A stretch of 64,000 bases of DNA from Xenorhabdus eapokensis (GCF_001908105.1 NZ_MKGQ01000018.1:1-64000), one strand, 5' to 3'. Counted from the first letter of the stretch, positions 15,643 to 25,710 are shown. The notes: a model not told the origin generated them from the sequence alone. Program-made: numbers and translations.

Positions 15643-17646
15643 ATGTCTGCTACACAACTATTTCGTATATCACCTCTGACAGCGGCTTTAGCTATCGCAC
15701 TCGCCATGCCAACTATCGCTTGGGCTGCCAATATGGAACAAGATACCAAAGAAACCCGCATTGCCAGTGATCACAATAATGAAACGGTGATCACTGTAAC
15801 TGCACCAGCAATTTCACCCCTTGAGGTAGCTTCTTCACTAAAAACACCCCGCCAACCAGTGCCTGCTAGTGATGGTTCTGATTACCTGAAAACCATTCCG
15901 GGTTTTTCACAGATCCGTAACGGTGGTACTAATGGCGATCCCGTATTTCGTGGCATGTTTGGTTCTCGTCTGAGAATGTTAATTGATGACAGTGAAATAC
16001 TGGGCTCTTGCGGTGGACGTATGGATGCGCCGAGTTCTTATATTTCACCAGAGAATTATGATGTTTTGAGTTTAGTCAAAGGCCCACAAACCGTACTTTG
16101 GGGACCAGGTAATTCAGCGGGAACTATTCGTTTCGAGCGTGTTCGTCCTCAGTTTGAACAATTTGGCGCTCAAGGTAATGTCAGCACAGTGGTGGGTTCT
16201 AATCGCCGTTGGGATGGTAATGCTGATCTCAGTATTGGCAATCAACAGGGTTATATCCGTTTGATCGGAAATAAATCTCGTTCCAATGATTATAAAGATG
16301 GTGATGGCAATCGCGTTCCTTCCCGCTGGGATAAATGGAATACCGATATCGCCTTAGGTTGGACACCTGATGAAGATACATTACTGGAATTAAACGCTGG
16401 ACAAGGTGATGGTGAAGCACGTTACGCCACACGAGGCATGGACGGTTCTCAATTCAAGCGCAAAAGTCTTGGCGTGCGTTTTGAAAAAACTAACATTGGT
16501 GAGGTGTTTGATAAATTCGAATCCAATTTTTATTACAATTACACCGATCATGTGATGGATAACTATTCCATGCGTCATTCAAAAAAGAAAATGGTCTCAG
16601 AACCCGATCGCCTGACAATGGGTGGCCGTATGATGGGAAGTTGGATATGGGAAGATTTCAAGTTACAGAGCGGTGTGGATATGCAAACCAATATTCACCG
16701 TACCAATACCGATCGTAAAATGGCTGAAGCTGAAAGAAATGGGTGGATGAAAAACGCCCGTTTCCGTGATTACGGTATTTTTGGTGAGTTGACCTGGGAG
16801 GCAACAGAGCAAAGTAAAGTTATCGGTGGTGCGCGTTTCGATCGTGCAACAGCATATAAATATGCCACCCAACAAGAACGTAAAGAAAACCTGCCTGCGG
16901 GCTTTATTCGGTTTGAACATAACCTGAAAAATACCCCTGTGATGCTCTATACAGGTATTGGTCATACCGAACGTTTTCCTGATTACTGGGAATTGTTTTC
17001 AGGTAAAGCAGGTGCAAGTGCCTTCACTGGTATAAAGCCAGAAAAAACGACCCAGTTGGATATCGGTGCGCAATATAATGATAATCGCCTGAAAGGTTGG
17101 ATATCAGCGTATGTGGGTAAGGTGAATGACTTTATCCTGTTCGATTATAGCAACAAGAACTCCCTCGCTCGCAATGTGAGTGCTACTATTATGGGCGGAG
17201 AAACGGGGATTGCTTATAAGTTTAATGAACATTGGAAAACTGATGCCAGCCTGGCGTATTCCTGGGCGCAAAATACCACTCATCATCGTCCCTTGCCGCA
17301 GATCCCACCTCTGGAAGCTCGTTTCGGCTTAACCTGGGAACATGGCGACTGGACTAGCAGCGGTTTGCTACGCCTGGTAAATAGCCAGCATCGAGTGGCA
17401 ATCAATGAAGGCAACGTTGTAGGCAAAGACTTTGATCGTAGTAAAGACTTCGCCATTCTATCTGCAAATGCAACCTATAAGGTGACCAAAAATGTTCAAA
17501 TAAGTGCCGGTGTTGATAACATTTTTGATAAAACTTATAGCGAGCACCTTAACTTAGCGGGAAATCAAGGCTTTGGTTATTCCGGTAATACGGCAGTAAA
17601 CGAGCCTGGACGTACTTATTGGGCAAGAATGAATGTTAAATTCTAA
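15643..17646 (+). CDS. TonB-dependent copper receptor (OprC/NosA type)
   Basis: 667 residues. Signal peptide (ALAIALAMPTIAWA), TonB-box region ETVITVTAPA, plug domain with the copper-receptor signature (SDYLKTIPGFSQIRNGGTNG, then DPVFRGMFGSRLRML, then GSCGGRMDAPSSYISPE), and a 22-strand outer-membrane barrel ending in the aromatic terminus ARMNVKF. The plug's CGGRMDAPSSY segment is typical of copper receptors rather than siderophore receptors. The ATG at 15643 follows AAGGGAT; the frame is open further upstream without a ribosome site. Probably an operon with the DUF2946 gene. Confidence 0.9.
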   Translation: MSATQLFRISPLTAALAIALAMPTIAWAANMEQDTKETRIASDHNNETVITVTAPAISPLEVASSLKTPRQPVPASDGSDYLKTIPGFSQIRNGGTNGDPVFRGMFGSRLRMLIDDSEILGSCGGRMDAPSSYISPENYDVLSLVKGPQTVLWGPGNSAGTIRFERVRPQFEQFGAQGNVSTVVGSNRRWDGNADLSIGNQQGYIRLIGNKSRSNDYKDGDGNRVPSRWDKWNTDIALGWTPDEDTLLELNAGQGDGEARYATRGMDGSQFKRKSLGVRFEKTNIGEVFDKFESNFYYNYTDHVMDNYSMRHSKKKMVSEPDRLTMGGRMMGSWIWEDFKLQSGVDMQTNIHRTNTDRKMAEAERNGWMKNARFRDYGIFGELTWEATEQSKVIGGARFDRATAYKYATQQERKENLPAGFIRFEHNLKNTPVMLYTGIGHTERFPDYWELFSGKAGASAFTGIKPEKTTQLDIGAQYNDNRLKGWISAYVGKVNDFILFDYSNKNSLARNVSATIMGGETGIAYKFNEHWKTDASLAYSWAQNTTHHRPLPQIPPLEARFGLTWEHGDWTSSGLLRLVNSQHRVAINEGNVVGKDFDRSKDFAILSANATYKVTKNVQISAGVDNIFDKTYSEHLNLAGNQGFGYSGNTAVNEPGRTYWARMNVKF

Positions 17647-17668
17647 TATCCTCTATTCTTAAACCGCT

Positions 17669-17700
17669 CTCGCCCTGATTTATGTCAGGGTGAGTCTTTT
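17669..17700 (+). terminator. Terminator after the copper receptor gene
   Basis: Stem CTCGCCCTGA / TCAGGGTGAG (one G-U pair) with a short loop, followed by TCTTTT. It lies between the receptor gene and the convergent MarR gene. Confidence 0.75.
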
Positions 17701-18188
17701 GGGGCTGACTCATTGTCCAGTAACCAATGCCGTAGCAGTGTTGTAAGCTGCTCTTGTTGAGTTTCTGTCAATGGCTTGAGAATCGCTTTTTGGTTCTCCA
17801 AATGGCTTTCCACTGCTTTGTCTATCAATGCTCTTCCTTCTGGAGTCAGAAAAATTTTGCAACTCCGGCGGTCTTCTTCATTAGCAATACGCCCAATCAA
17901 TCCTCGCTGTACCATATGTTCAATACGAGTACTCATTGCTCCTGAAGTTAACATAACGGATTGATATAGCTCAGTAGGTGTAATGGGTATATTATTACGC
18001 CGTAGTGTCGCAAGGATATCAAATTCTATAGCGCTTAGGCCGTGTTCTTTGAAAGCATGTTGTAAGCGTTGTTCAATGATTTTATTTATACGACATAACC
18101 GCCCAATGACGCCTATCGACGACGGATCAAGGTCTGGGCGCTGTTGTTCCCACTGTATCATTAATCGGTCAACGTGATCGTACTTCAT
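17685..18188 (-). CDS. MarR-family transcriptional regulator
   Basis: 167 residues with the winged-helix core of MarR proteins: LSAIEFDILATLRRNNIPIT, then PTELYQSVMLTSGAMSTRIE, then the wing RGLIGRIANEEDRRSCKIFL, and dimer helices at both ends. Length and spacing resemble the EmrR/MprA branch. Divergent from the EamA transporter gene with 173 bases between, so that exporter and the following FMN reductase are its likely targets. Confidence 0.88.
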   Translation of the reverse strand: MKYDHVDRLMIQWEQQRPDLDPSSIGVIGRLCRINKIIEQRLQHAFKEHGLSAIEFDILATLRRNNIPITPTELYQSVMLTSGAMSTRIEHMVQRGLIGRIANEEDRRSCKIFLTPEGRALIDKAVESHLENQKAILKPLTETQQEQLTTLLRHWLLDNESAPKDSP

Positions 18189-18217
18189 GCTTTCTCCCTA
18201 TCCATTTATTTCGACAA

Positions 18218-18279
18218 AAAGATACTTGATAAAAATCAATTAGGCTATTATTTTAATTTACCTTTACATAAAGATACTT
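18218..18279. promoter_or_regulatory. Operator candidates between MarR and EamA genes, including a perfect FNR-type box
   Basis: TTGAT-AAAA-ATCAA at 18226-18239 is an exact match to the FNR consensus (TTGAT-N4-ATCAA). A 10-base direct repeat, AAAGATACTT, occurs at 18218-18227 and 18270-18279, 52 bases apart (about five helix turns). The region can serve FNR-type oxygen control, the MarR protein itself, or both. Confidence 0.5.
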
Positions 18280-18361
18280 TTATTGATGATATTTTGAAGC
18301 TAGCAAGTACTAAGAGAGTGATACACAGGATAAAAAATGAATAAATTGGAAGGACAGCAAC

Positions 18362-19249
18362 ATGTCAGAAATTAGATCTCTCCAGAATATTTTACTGACT
18401 GCATTAGCCCCAATTGTTTGGGGAAGCACCTACATTATTACGACAGAAGTATTGCCACCCAATATGCCTTTACTGGCTTCTACCATCAGAGCGTTACCTG
18501 CCGGTATATTATTACTGTTGATTTGCCGTACCATGCCCAAAGGAATTTGGTGGTTACGTATTATGGTACTGAGCTTACTCAACATCGGTGCTTTCTTCTA
18601 TTTTCTCTTTGTTGCGGCAGGATATCTTCCAGGAGGAACGGCATCATTAATCATGGCTTGCCAACCCATAATTGTTATATTGTTAAGCACTTGTATATTG
18701 AAAACTTCCCTCACAATAAAACACATTATTTCGTCGATATTGGGCGTTATTGGGATCAGTTTATTAGTATTGAATTCAACCATTAGTCTAAATTGGCAAG
18801 GCGTTGTTGCGGGTTTCGCAGGATGTGGTTGTATGGCTTTTGGGGTTGTACTGACGAAATATTGGAACCGCCCCGCCAATTTATCATTACTCAGTTTTAC
18901 CGGCTGGCAATTAACTCTTGGAGGATTAATGTTATTGCCTGTCGCTATTTCCATAGAAGGTTTACCACAGCATCTTACCGTAACCAATATGCTTGGCTAC
19001 GGCTATTTATGCATAATCGGTGCAGTGTTTTCTTATATTATTTGGTTTCGAGGAATTGAAAAATTACCTGTTGTGACAATCTCTTTTTTGGGATTTCTCA
19101 GTGCATTATCTGCTTGTATTTTAGGGTATTTTTTTCTAAAACAAACTTTTTCCTTGCTACAAATGTTCGGGACATGCACGATCATTATCGCTGTTTGGCT
19201 TTCTATTTCCCGAAATCAGACAGAAAAAACTAATAATCCTACAGTTTAA
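18362..19249 (+). CDS. EamA/DMT-family exporter
   Basis: 295 residues with ten predicted membrane helices in two EamA repeats. Typical motifs: LAPIVWGSTYIITTEVLPPN at the start, ALPAGILLLLICR, YLPGGTASLIMACQPIIVIL, and SYIIWFRGIEKLPVVTISFL in the second repeat. Likely exports a small metabolite or drug across the inner membrane. Followed after 29 bases by the FMN reductase gene, probably one operon. Confidence 0.88.
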   Translation: MSEIRSLQNILLTALAPIVWGSTYIITTEVLPPNMPLLASTIRALPAGILLLLICRTMPKGIWWLRIMVLSLLNIGAFFYFLFVAAGYLPGGTASLIMACQPIIVILLSTCILKTSLTIKHIISSILGVIGISLLVLNSTISLNWQGVVAGFAGCGCMAFGVVLTKYWNRPANLSLLSFTGWQLTLGGLMLLPVAISIEGLPQHLTVTNMLGYGYLCIIGAVFSYIIWFRGIEKLPVVTISFLGFLSALSACILGYFFLKQTFSLLQMFGTCTIIIAVWLSISRNQTEKTNNPTV

Positions 19250-19278
19250 TTATCTATTAAAAAATAACAGGAAAATCA

Positions 19279-19875
19279 ATGAAGCTTACTATAATTTCAG
19301 GCAGTCAACGCCCAGACTCGCTCAGCCAACGTGTAGCTCGTTATTTGCAAAAATTAAGTAGTGAATATAGATTTACTGAAATAGAGCTTCTGGATCTCTC
19401 CAGTGTAGAATTGCCATTACATGATGGTTATACAACAGATATATCAGCGGAATCTCATCCCTGGCAGCCAATTGCACACCATTTAAGAGAGAGCAAGGCA
19501 TTTATCTTTGTCACTCCAGAATGGCATGGAATGTCAACTCCGGCGTTGAAAAACCTTCTATTACATTGTTCTATAGCAGAATTAGGCCATAAACCAGCAT
19601 TATTGGCGAGTGTATCAAGTGGAATTAACGGTGTTTATCCTCTTTGTGAATTACGGATGGTAGGCTTTAAAAATAATCATGTTTGTTTTTTACCTGACCA
19701 TTTAATTTTTCGTCAGGGGGAAAGTTTGATTTCAAACGATCTGATTTGTAACGATGAGAAGTTTGAAAGCCGCGTTAACTATACGCTGAAACTTCTTAAA
19801 TCTTATGCTAAAGCACTGGAGCAGGTTCGTGAAGATGTTGGCGAAGAAAGTGAAAATTATCTGTATGGTATGTAA
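19279..19875 (+). CDS. NAD(P)H-dependent FMN reductase family protein
   Basis: 198 residues with a flavodoxin-like fold. The phosphate-binding loop is SGSQRPDSLSQRVARYL at residues 6-22, and the second family block is FVTPEWHGMSTPALKNLLLH near residues 76-95. It probably reduces flavin or quinone-type substrates. Third partner of the MarR/EamA locus, where a reductase plus an exporter would suit stress or xenobiotic response. Confidence 0.85.
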   Translation: MKLTIISGSQRPDSLSQRVARYLQKLSSEYRFTEIELLDLSSVELPLHDGYTTDISAESHPWQPIAHHLRESKAFIFVTPEWHGMSTPALKNLLLHCSIAELGHKPALLASVSSGINGVYPLCELRMVGFKNNHVCFLPDHLIFRQGESLISNDLICNDEKFESRVNYTLKLLKSYAKALEQVREDVGEESENYLYGM

Positions 19876-19906
19876 ATAAAAAATATTCAGTTCCTTATGC
19901 ATAAAG

Positions 19907-19930
19907 CTCGGCTCAAAAGTTTGAGCCGAG
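19907..19930. terminator. Hairpin after FMN reductase gene
   Basis: Perfect 10-bp stem CTCGGCTCAA / TTGAGCCGAG with a four-base loop. No long T run follows on the plus strand, so termination is plausible rather than certain. Confidence 0.6.
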
Positions 19931-20038
19931 AGTATAGAGTTCCGCCATTTAAATCTATTCTTTTTTTAAAACTGTATAAAAACACAGTGCACCGTGTTTT
20001 TGGCATTTTTGTTTAATAACAAAACAATATCAGCTCTA

Positions 20039-20061
20039 TTTTCAATCAATTGGATTGAAAA
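20039..20061. terminator. AT-rich hairpin after the GNAT gene
   Basis: Stem TTTTCAATC / GATTGAAAA with loop AATTG, lying 37 bases beyond the stop of the leftward GNAT gene. AT-rich but symmetrical; likely the end of that transcript. Confidence 0.45.
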
Positions 20062-20097
20062 ACCATCACGTTACTAATGCAAGCTATTGTTAAGCCT

Positions 20098-20529
20098 CTA
20101 GGAGAGTTTCTTTAAGCACATAAAATACTCTTGGCATCCAGTATGTTCATCGACTTCTTCGCTAACAACATAAAACCCTTGCGATAAATAGAACTCGTAA
20201 CTTGCTTGGTTTTGCTGATAAACCGATAGCGTGAGTTCAGTTCTTCGATTTTTGGCATCATTCACTAATGCCTTGCCAATTCCTTGCCCCTGTTTATCTG
20301 GTGATACAAAAACCGCAGCCAAACTATTTTCGTGAAGAGCATAAAAACCGACAACGTTAGAACTCTGTACATAGACATGAACTTCTGAAGCCGGAATATA
20401 GATACTTTTCATGTTTTTTACTTGCGATTGCCAAAATTCAGCCGCCACAAAATTGTGAGCTTTGATAGAAGCTTCCAACCAAATAGACAGAACCGCATCC
20501 ATATCTGCTTTTGTAAATGGCCTGATCAC
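20098..20529 (-). CDS. GNAT-family N-acetyltransferase (YjaB-like)
   Basis: 143 residues. Acetyl-CoA binding motif A is AAVFVSPDKQGQGIGKALVN (Q/RxxGxG/A type) and motif B is NQASYEFYLSQGF. The N-terminal RPFTKADMDAVLSIWLEAS and general spacing resemble E. coli YjaB. Transfers an acetyl group to an unknown amine. Confidence 0.87.
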   Translation of the reverse strand: MIRPFTKADMDAVLSIWLEASIKAHNFVAAEFWQSQVKNMKSIYIPASEVHVYVQSSNVVGFYALHENSLAAVFVSPDKQGQGIGKALVNDAKNRRTELTLSVYQQNQASYEFYLSQGFYVVSEEVDEHTGCQEYFMCLKKLS

Positions 20530-20964
20530 TTTTGATATCCTCGTGATTTCGATTACACATCAATGGTTACTGATTTAGAAAGACATTTACGATTGATTGT
20601 TTATGTAAATAACAAATAACATTCAATTGATTCACGCATCGCCCAGATTATGCCATTTAAACAATATATTAAATGGAGCAATGCTATTTGCATGATCTTT
20701 ATTGTTATAAAATTGTTATAATAAAGTTAACCTCGCTTCTTGCGTTTCTCGTCTAATTATTATGCTATAGCAACTTGTGGGCAGAAAATATTATGGTTTG
20801 CATTGTTCTATAGATAATTCAAATATAGTTCCAATCCCACCATAGCCTACTTGTTACATCTCAACAATCATCGTCATCGGTTTTATTAATAAGGACTTTT
20901 CAAGGAGCGATTTGCCAAACAGCGAATTGAAAGTTGCCACTTTTTGAAAAAGGGAATCTCTTTT
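20530..20964. other. Intergenic region between GNAT and protease autotransporter genes
   Basis: This 435-base AT-rich gap separates divergent genes. A TATAAT hexamer at 20717-20722 could be a -10 box for the autotransporter, but the matching -35 is weak. The ribosome site AAAAAGGGA stands just before the autotransporter ATG. No other structure seen. Confidence 0.4.
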
Positions 20965-23900
20965 ATGAAAAAAAATAATTCGGTACGGCCGATTTTTCTG
21001 TGGATAACATTATTTTTTGGATTGTTACCTGTTAATGCTTCAATGGCCGCTCCTGAGTATCAGGAACAGGGTAAAAAAAACTCACCGAATAGTTGGTTAT
21101 CAGATGAATTTAATCAACAGTGGGGATTGGCCGCTATTGGTGCCCATTATGCCTATGCTCGTGGTTACACAGGAAAAGGCATTAACGTGGGTGTATTGGA
21201 TGAAGCCGTTACCCATCATCCTGAATTTACGGGCAAACTGAAAATTCTAAACCCAGATGATACCTGGAATTATGATGAAAATTCCGACACTGGAGTTATC
21301 AGCTTTGGAGCTCATGGCAACCATGTTTCTGGGATCATCGCAGCAAACCGAGACGGCAAGGAAATGCATGGTGTAGCATTTGATGCAGGTTTGATTACTG
21401 GGAAATATTTACAAAATCCCTATAACCGCACAGAAGCCATGATCCAAAGCAATGTACGTGTCATTAATAACAGTTGGGGAGTTCGCCCTCGCTATGAAAC
21501 TGATGAAAACGGCAAACCTAAACGGTGGGAAAATGGGACAGTCAAGTATTATCAGGTCAAACTGCAAGATCTCATTAATTATGTCGCACCGATTAAGGAT
21601 GATTTGGATCGGTTAAGTCGCTCTCCAATTCCAGAACTCGATGACTATACAACAAGAACTGCTGGCCTATTGCGAGCAGCACGTCATGGAAAATTAGTTG
21701 TTTTTGCCGCAGGAAATGCAAATAACTATAACGTTACTTGGTTACATGCGGGGATGCCCTATTTCTTCCCTGATGCATTGAAAAACTATCTCAGCGTTGC
21801 CAACTTGACCAAGGAAAACGAAATTAATGTTTCATCAACGCGTTGTGATTATACTGCCAGTTACTGTTTGTCCGCACCAGGAACAAAAATTTACAGTAGT
21901 ACGGGAAAATTCGTTTCTAAGGTGAATGGAGAAATCGACGAAGATGCTTTCCAAAATGGTGAACTGACCCTTGATCCTACCTATGATGCCTACACAGGGA
22001 CATCGATGGCATCACCGCATGTGGCTGGAGCCGCTGCTGTCTTAATGCAGCGTTTTCCCTACATGACTGCCGGACAAATCGCTGATGTTCTCAAAACTAC
22101 GGCAACCGACTTAGGTGATCCAGGTTTGGATGACATGTATGGGTGGGGAATGCTCAACCTGAAAGATGCGATTGATGGTCCCAAGATGTTCATCACCGAA
22201 AAGGATATTCCTAAAAAATACTATATTCCTGGCTCTTATTCTGAAACGCAGTTTATCGCCAATATTCCAGGTATTGGCGGCATAGTTGAAGTTGAGGAAG
22301 GCACTACTGTAGAACGAATCTGTAATAGTATTGAGTGTGCTTATGACAGTTGGGGTAATGATATTTCCGGTCACGGTGGATTGACGAAAATAGGTCACGG
22401 CACACTGGAGCTTGTCGGTAAAAATAGCAACTATAAAGGGCCAACTTTGGTCGAGCAAGGCCGTTTACTGGTTAGCGGCTCTATAGCTTCGGATGTTACT
22501 GTGCAAGATGGTGCTATTCTTGGCGGAGATGGCTCAGTCGGTTCACTCTTAGCCAATTCCGGCGCCAATATTGCACCCGGTAACTTAAGTACTAGATCTG
22601 TCCTAAGTTCTGGCGGTACTCTGAAAGTTGATCGTGATGTTACTTTCCAAACTGGTTCTCGTTATCTGGTAGAAGTTGTACCAAATAGCCCAGGTCATAG
22701 TGATCGCATTATCAGCAATGGCTTGGCTACGCTGAAAGGCGGTGAAGTGCAAGTTACGCTGGAAAATAGTAATAACTTATTATCGCAGCAAGAAGTCCGT
22801 AGTTTGCTTGGGCAGCAATATAATATTTTGCAAGCAAACCTTGGTATCAACGGCAAGTTTGCAACTGTAGTGCCAAATTATTTATTCGTTGGCACTGAGC
22901 TTAGTTACCAAACTCATCGAGTGATGTTGGATATAAAACGTAATTCCACCCCATTTGCCAGTTTAGGAATGACCGCTAATGAGCGTGCTGTAGCTGATGC
23001 CGCTGATAAACTGAGTTTGGGTCATCCGGTTTATGAGAGTATCTTGATGTCCGATACAGCGGCACAAGCCCGCCAAGCATTTCAGCAGCTCTCTTCTGGC
23101 CAGATCCATGCTGATATCGCTGCGGCACAAATCAATAATAGCCGCCATCTGCGCGATACACTGAATACTCGTTTGCGTCAGGCTCATGGTGGAACCATCG
23201 AACAGGATATCAAAGCGGATAAAAACGGTGCCTGGGGACAAATAATAGGTAACTGGCAACGTGCTAATGGTAACAATGAAACCCATGGTTATCGCGTATC
23301 CAACTATGGCGTGTTATTAGGCGCGGATAAAGAGTTGGGTGATGATTGGCGGCTCGGTGTTGCCACCGGATATACCCGTTCTTCTTTGGATGGTGGATAT
23401 AATACTTCAGCACGCAGTAACAATTTCCATTTGGCTCTATACGGTAGCAAACAGATTGATGCTTTGGCACTGAGAGCCGGCGCTACTTACAGTTGGCACC
23501 GTTTTGATACCAAACGTTCGGTTGCTTTTGGCCGTCAGTCCGACAATCTAAAAGCGAAATATGGTGCCCAGACCGGTCAATTGTTTACTGAGGCAGCTTA
23601 CGGAATAAATACTTCCTGGCTAAATCTGGAACCATTCGCCAACCTGTCTTATGTTAATTTCCGTAATGAAGGCATAAATGAACATGGCGGAGCCGCTGCA
23701 TTGAACGGTAAGAAACAATCGAAAAATGTGACCTTCTCCACATTAGGTTTACGTGTCGATCAAAAATGGCAGACTGAAAATGAAATTATTATAGGAGCAT
23801 ATGGTGAACTAGGTTGGCAACATCAGTTTGGCAATGTAGATCGGGGCACTAAATTAAGTTTTAGTAATAGCGATGCTACGTTTACTGTCAACAGTGTTGC

Positions 23901-24045
23901 AGCCGCACGTGATGCGGCTGTCGTTAAGGCAGGTACGGAATTGGAAATTAATAAAAATACTAAACTGTCACTGGGATATAACGGTATTTTATCAGGCAGC
24001 CATAAGGATAATGGTGTATTCCTGAACGCTAATTGGAAATTTTAG
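20965..24045 (+). CDS. Autotransporter serine protease (subtilase S8 type)
   Basis: 1026 residues. Signal peptide to about residue 28 (MAAP). Subtilisin-type passenger domain with Asp79 (VGVLDEAV), His117 (GAHGNHVSG) and Ser347 (TGTSMASPHVAGAA). Next comes an autotransporter-repeat segment (GHGGLTKIGHGTLELVGKNS, then GPTLVEQGRLLVSGSIASDV) that begins the beta-helix/linker. The C-terminal about 270 residues form the 12-strand barrel (AWGQIIGNWQRANGNNETHG onward), ending in NANWKF with the aromatic last residue needed for BAM assembly. It is a type Va secreted protease, probably acting on host or matrix proteins. The ATG at 20965 is preferred over a TTG seven codons earlier. Confidence 0.94.
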   Translation: MKKNNSVRPIFLWITLFFGLLPVNASMAAPEYQEQGKKNSPNSWLSDEFNQQWGLAAIGAHYAYARGYTGKGINVGVLDEAVTHHPEFTGKLKILNPDDTWNYDENSDTGVISFGAHGNHVSGIIAANRDGKEMHGVAFDAGLITGKYLQNPYNRTEAMIQSNVRVINNSWGVRPRYETDENGKPKRWENGTVKYYQVKLQDLINYVAPIKDDLDRLSRSPIPELDDYTTRTAGLLRAARHGKLVVFAAGNANNYNVTWLHAGMPYFFPDALKNYLSVANLTKENEINVSSTRCDYTASYCLSAPGTKIYSSTGKFVSKVNGEIDEDAFQNGELTLDPTYDAYTGTSMASPHVAGAAAVLMQRFPYMTAGQIADVLKTTATDLGDPGLDDMYGWGMLNLKDAIDGPKMFITEKDIPKKYYIPGSYSETQFIANIPGIGGIVEVEEGTTVERICNSIECAYDSWGNDISGHGGLTKIGHGTLELVGKNSNYKGPTLVEQGRLLVSGSIASDVTVQDGAILGGDGSVGSLLANSGANIAPGNLSTRSVLSSGGTLKVDRDVTFQTGSRYLVEVVPNSPGHSDRIISNGLATLKGGEVQVTLENSNNLLSQQEVRSLLGQQYNILQANLGINGKFATVVPNYLFVGTELSYQTHRVMLDIKRNSTPFASLGMTANERAVADAADKLSLGHPVYESILMSDTAAQARQAFQQLSSGQIHADIAAAQINNSRHLRDTLNTRLRQAHGGTIEQDIKADKNGAWGQIIGNWQRANGNNETHGYRVSNYGVLLGADKELGDDWRLGVATGYTRSSLDGGYNTSARSNNFHLALYGSKQIDALALRAGATYSWHRFDTKRSVAFGRQSDNLKAKYGAQTGQLFTEAAYGINTSWLNLEPFANLSYVNFRNEGINEHGGAAALNGKKQSKNVTFSTLGLRVDQKWQTENEIIIGAYGELGWQHQFGNVDRGTKLSFSNSDATFTVNSVAAARDAAVVKAGTELEINKNTKLSLGYNGILSGSHKDNGVFLNANWKF

Positions 24046-24081
24046 TTAATAAAAATTGCATATGTTTTTGATAACAGAAAT

Positions 24082-24114
24082 TCACTGTTGGCGATGGCTG
24101 GCAGTGAGTTTTTT
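24082..24114 (+). terminator. Terminator after autotransporter gene (copy 1)
   Basis: Stem TCACTGTTGGC / GCTGGCAGTGA around a GATG loop, followed by GTTTTTT-type T run. Nearly identical to the terminator at 25711-25744. Confidence 0.85.
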
Positions 24115-24217
24115 AGGTTTTTGTACTCACTTTGGCACAAATCATCTCGGTAGAATTGGAAAATGATTAAATTAGATAATTAATTTAAGTCATTAAACCG
24201 ATCTAAAGGAGGAAATT

Positions 24218-25699
24218 GTGACTTATCATAAAATTCTATTAATTAGTTTGTTTTCTGTTTCAGCAAGTTCAAGTGCTTTAACTTTAAATAGTGATAGTGC
24301 TCCATTGATGAAATCAACCGATCCCGGCGCTGAAAAATTTAGAACCGTTGGTAAATTAAATGGCTTCTCACACTGTACTGCTACCCTGATTTCTGGTGAA
24401 GATGCACCGAATAAGGATACGCCAGCATTGATATTGACCGCAGGGCATTGTATCAATAGCGATGTAGGTACAAATGATGTCATCGTTGATAAGTCTGCGC
24501 CTGAATTTTGGCGATATACCCCAGATTATTTCATTGATAAGAAAGATGAATTATCACCAATAAAGGTCAACCGTATTTTATACTCAACAATGAAATACGA
24601 AGATATTGCGGTTTTACAATTGGATGCAACTTATGGTGATTTAGCGAAAAAAGGCTATCATCCTTTGAAGTTGAAGAAAAACCTTGAGATGAAACATCAA
24701 CCTATTGTGTTGACTCATATTCCTGTCGACAACGTTGATTACGATTACGCTTATCTCAGAAAATCTGAGTGTAATATTACCGGAAAATCCCCCGTTTTAT
24801 ATGAAGGTTACTCTCCGTGGATTTGGTCTCCGGTTTTCTCTGTGAATTGCGATGGTATTGCTGGTGGAACGTCCGGTTCCCCTGTTTTTGAGAAAGATAA
24901 AACAGACGTGATTGGGGTACTGAATACAACAGTAACACCAAGAATGACTGGCTGTGGACTTGGCAGACCTTGCACTATCGAAAACAATAAAGGCGTTCCA
25001 ATAGAAGGTGCTAGCTATTTTATCCCTGTCGACAGTATTGCCAATGCATTGACAAAGGATAGTCGGTTAGATCTTTCTAAGCTTGAAAATGACAGTGGCA
25101 ATATTCTGGAAAGAAGTCCACTTTGGGTAACTCAGAGCGTTAATCCTGTTGATGGTGAGAAAGCAAAATGGGATATCGTTATCAAGGAAACTGCTAACGT
25201 TAAGAATATTCGATATAAAACAGGATTAATCAGTGATGTCGATTGTTCTGATGAAACAGGATACAGTGCTTCTATTCCTGCAAGCCAAAGCCCGCTGCAA
25301 AACATGCTAGTTCCGAACAAAGAAGGCATCTATAAACTTTGTGTTATTCACCAGAATAATGATGATCAATGGCAAAAGACAAAAGATGCCTCTGTCATGT
25401 TGCGGGAAATTGATAATACTCCCCCGTCAATTAAACCCATGTTGAATAAGGATGATTATGGGGATGTTTGGCGTATAACAGCCACTACTCGCCTATATGA
25501 GATCTCAAGTGTACAAATTAAATATGGACCTAAAGCAACAACGGATTGTGACGATAAAACAGGTTATAGCTATCCCAGGGGTCTAACAATGTTGAAAAAA
25601 TCTGAAGCACCGTGGCGTGTTTGCGCATACGGTGAAGATTTGGCAGGAAATGCTGGCCCGATTAACGTACTTGATATTGAAGCAACCTCTACTAAGTAA
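24218..25699 (+). CDS. Secreted trypsin-like serine protease (S1)
   Basis: 493 residues from a GTG start preceded by the strong site AAAGGAGG. Signal peptide (ILLISLFSVSASSSA). Protease domain with His77 (ILTAGHCIN), Asp129 (YEDIAVLQLD) and Ser219 (GGTSGSPVF); a cysteine in each half (SHCTATLIS, SVNCDGIAGG) suggests disulphides. The last about 190 residues are a separate region with two related segments (KYKTGLISDVDCSDETGYSA-like and KYGPKATTDCDDKTGYSYP-like), probably for substrate or surface binding. No barrel, so it is released or periplasmic rather than an autotransporter. It follows the S8 autotransporter in the same direction as a second secreted protease. Confidence 0.9.
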   Translation: MTYHKILLISLFSVSASSSALTLNSDSAPLMKSTDPGAEKFRTVGKLNGFSHCTATLISGEDAPNKDTPALILTAGHCINSDVGTNDVIVDKSAPEFWRYTPDYFIDKKDELSPIKVNRILYSTMKYEDIAVLQLDATYGDLAKKGYHPLKLKKNLEMKHQPIVLTHIPVDNVDYDYAYLRKSECNITGKSPVLYEGYSPWIWSPVFSVNCDGIAGGTSGSPVFEKDKTDVIGVLNTTVTPRMTGCGLGRPCTIENNKGVPIEGASYFIPVDSIANALTKDSRLDLSKLENDSGNILERSPLWVTQSVNPVDGEKAKWDIVIKETANVKNIRYKTGLISDVDCSDETGYSASIPASQSPLQNMLVPNKEGIYKLCVIHQNNDDQWQKTKDASVMLREIDNTPPSIKPMLNKDDYGDVWRITATTRLYEISSVQIKYGPKATTDCDDKTGYSYPRGLTMLKKSEAPWRVCAYGEDLAGNAGPINVLDIEATSTK

Positions 25700-25710
25700 A
25701 AAAGTAAATG

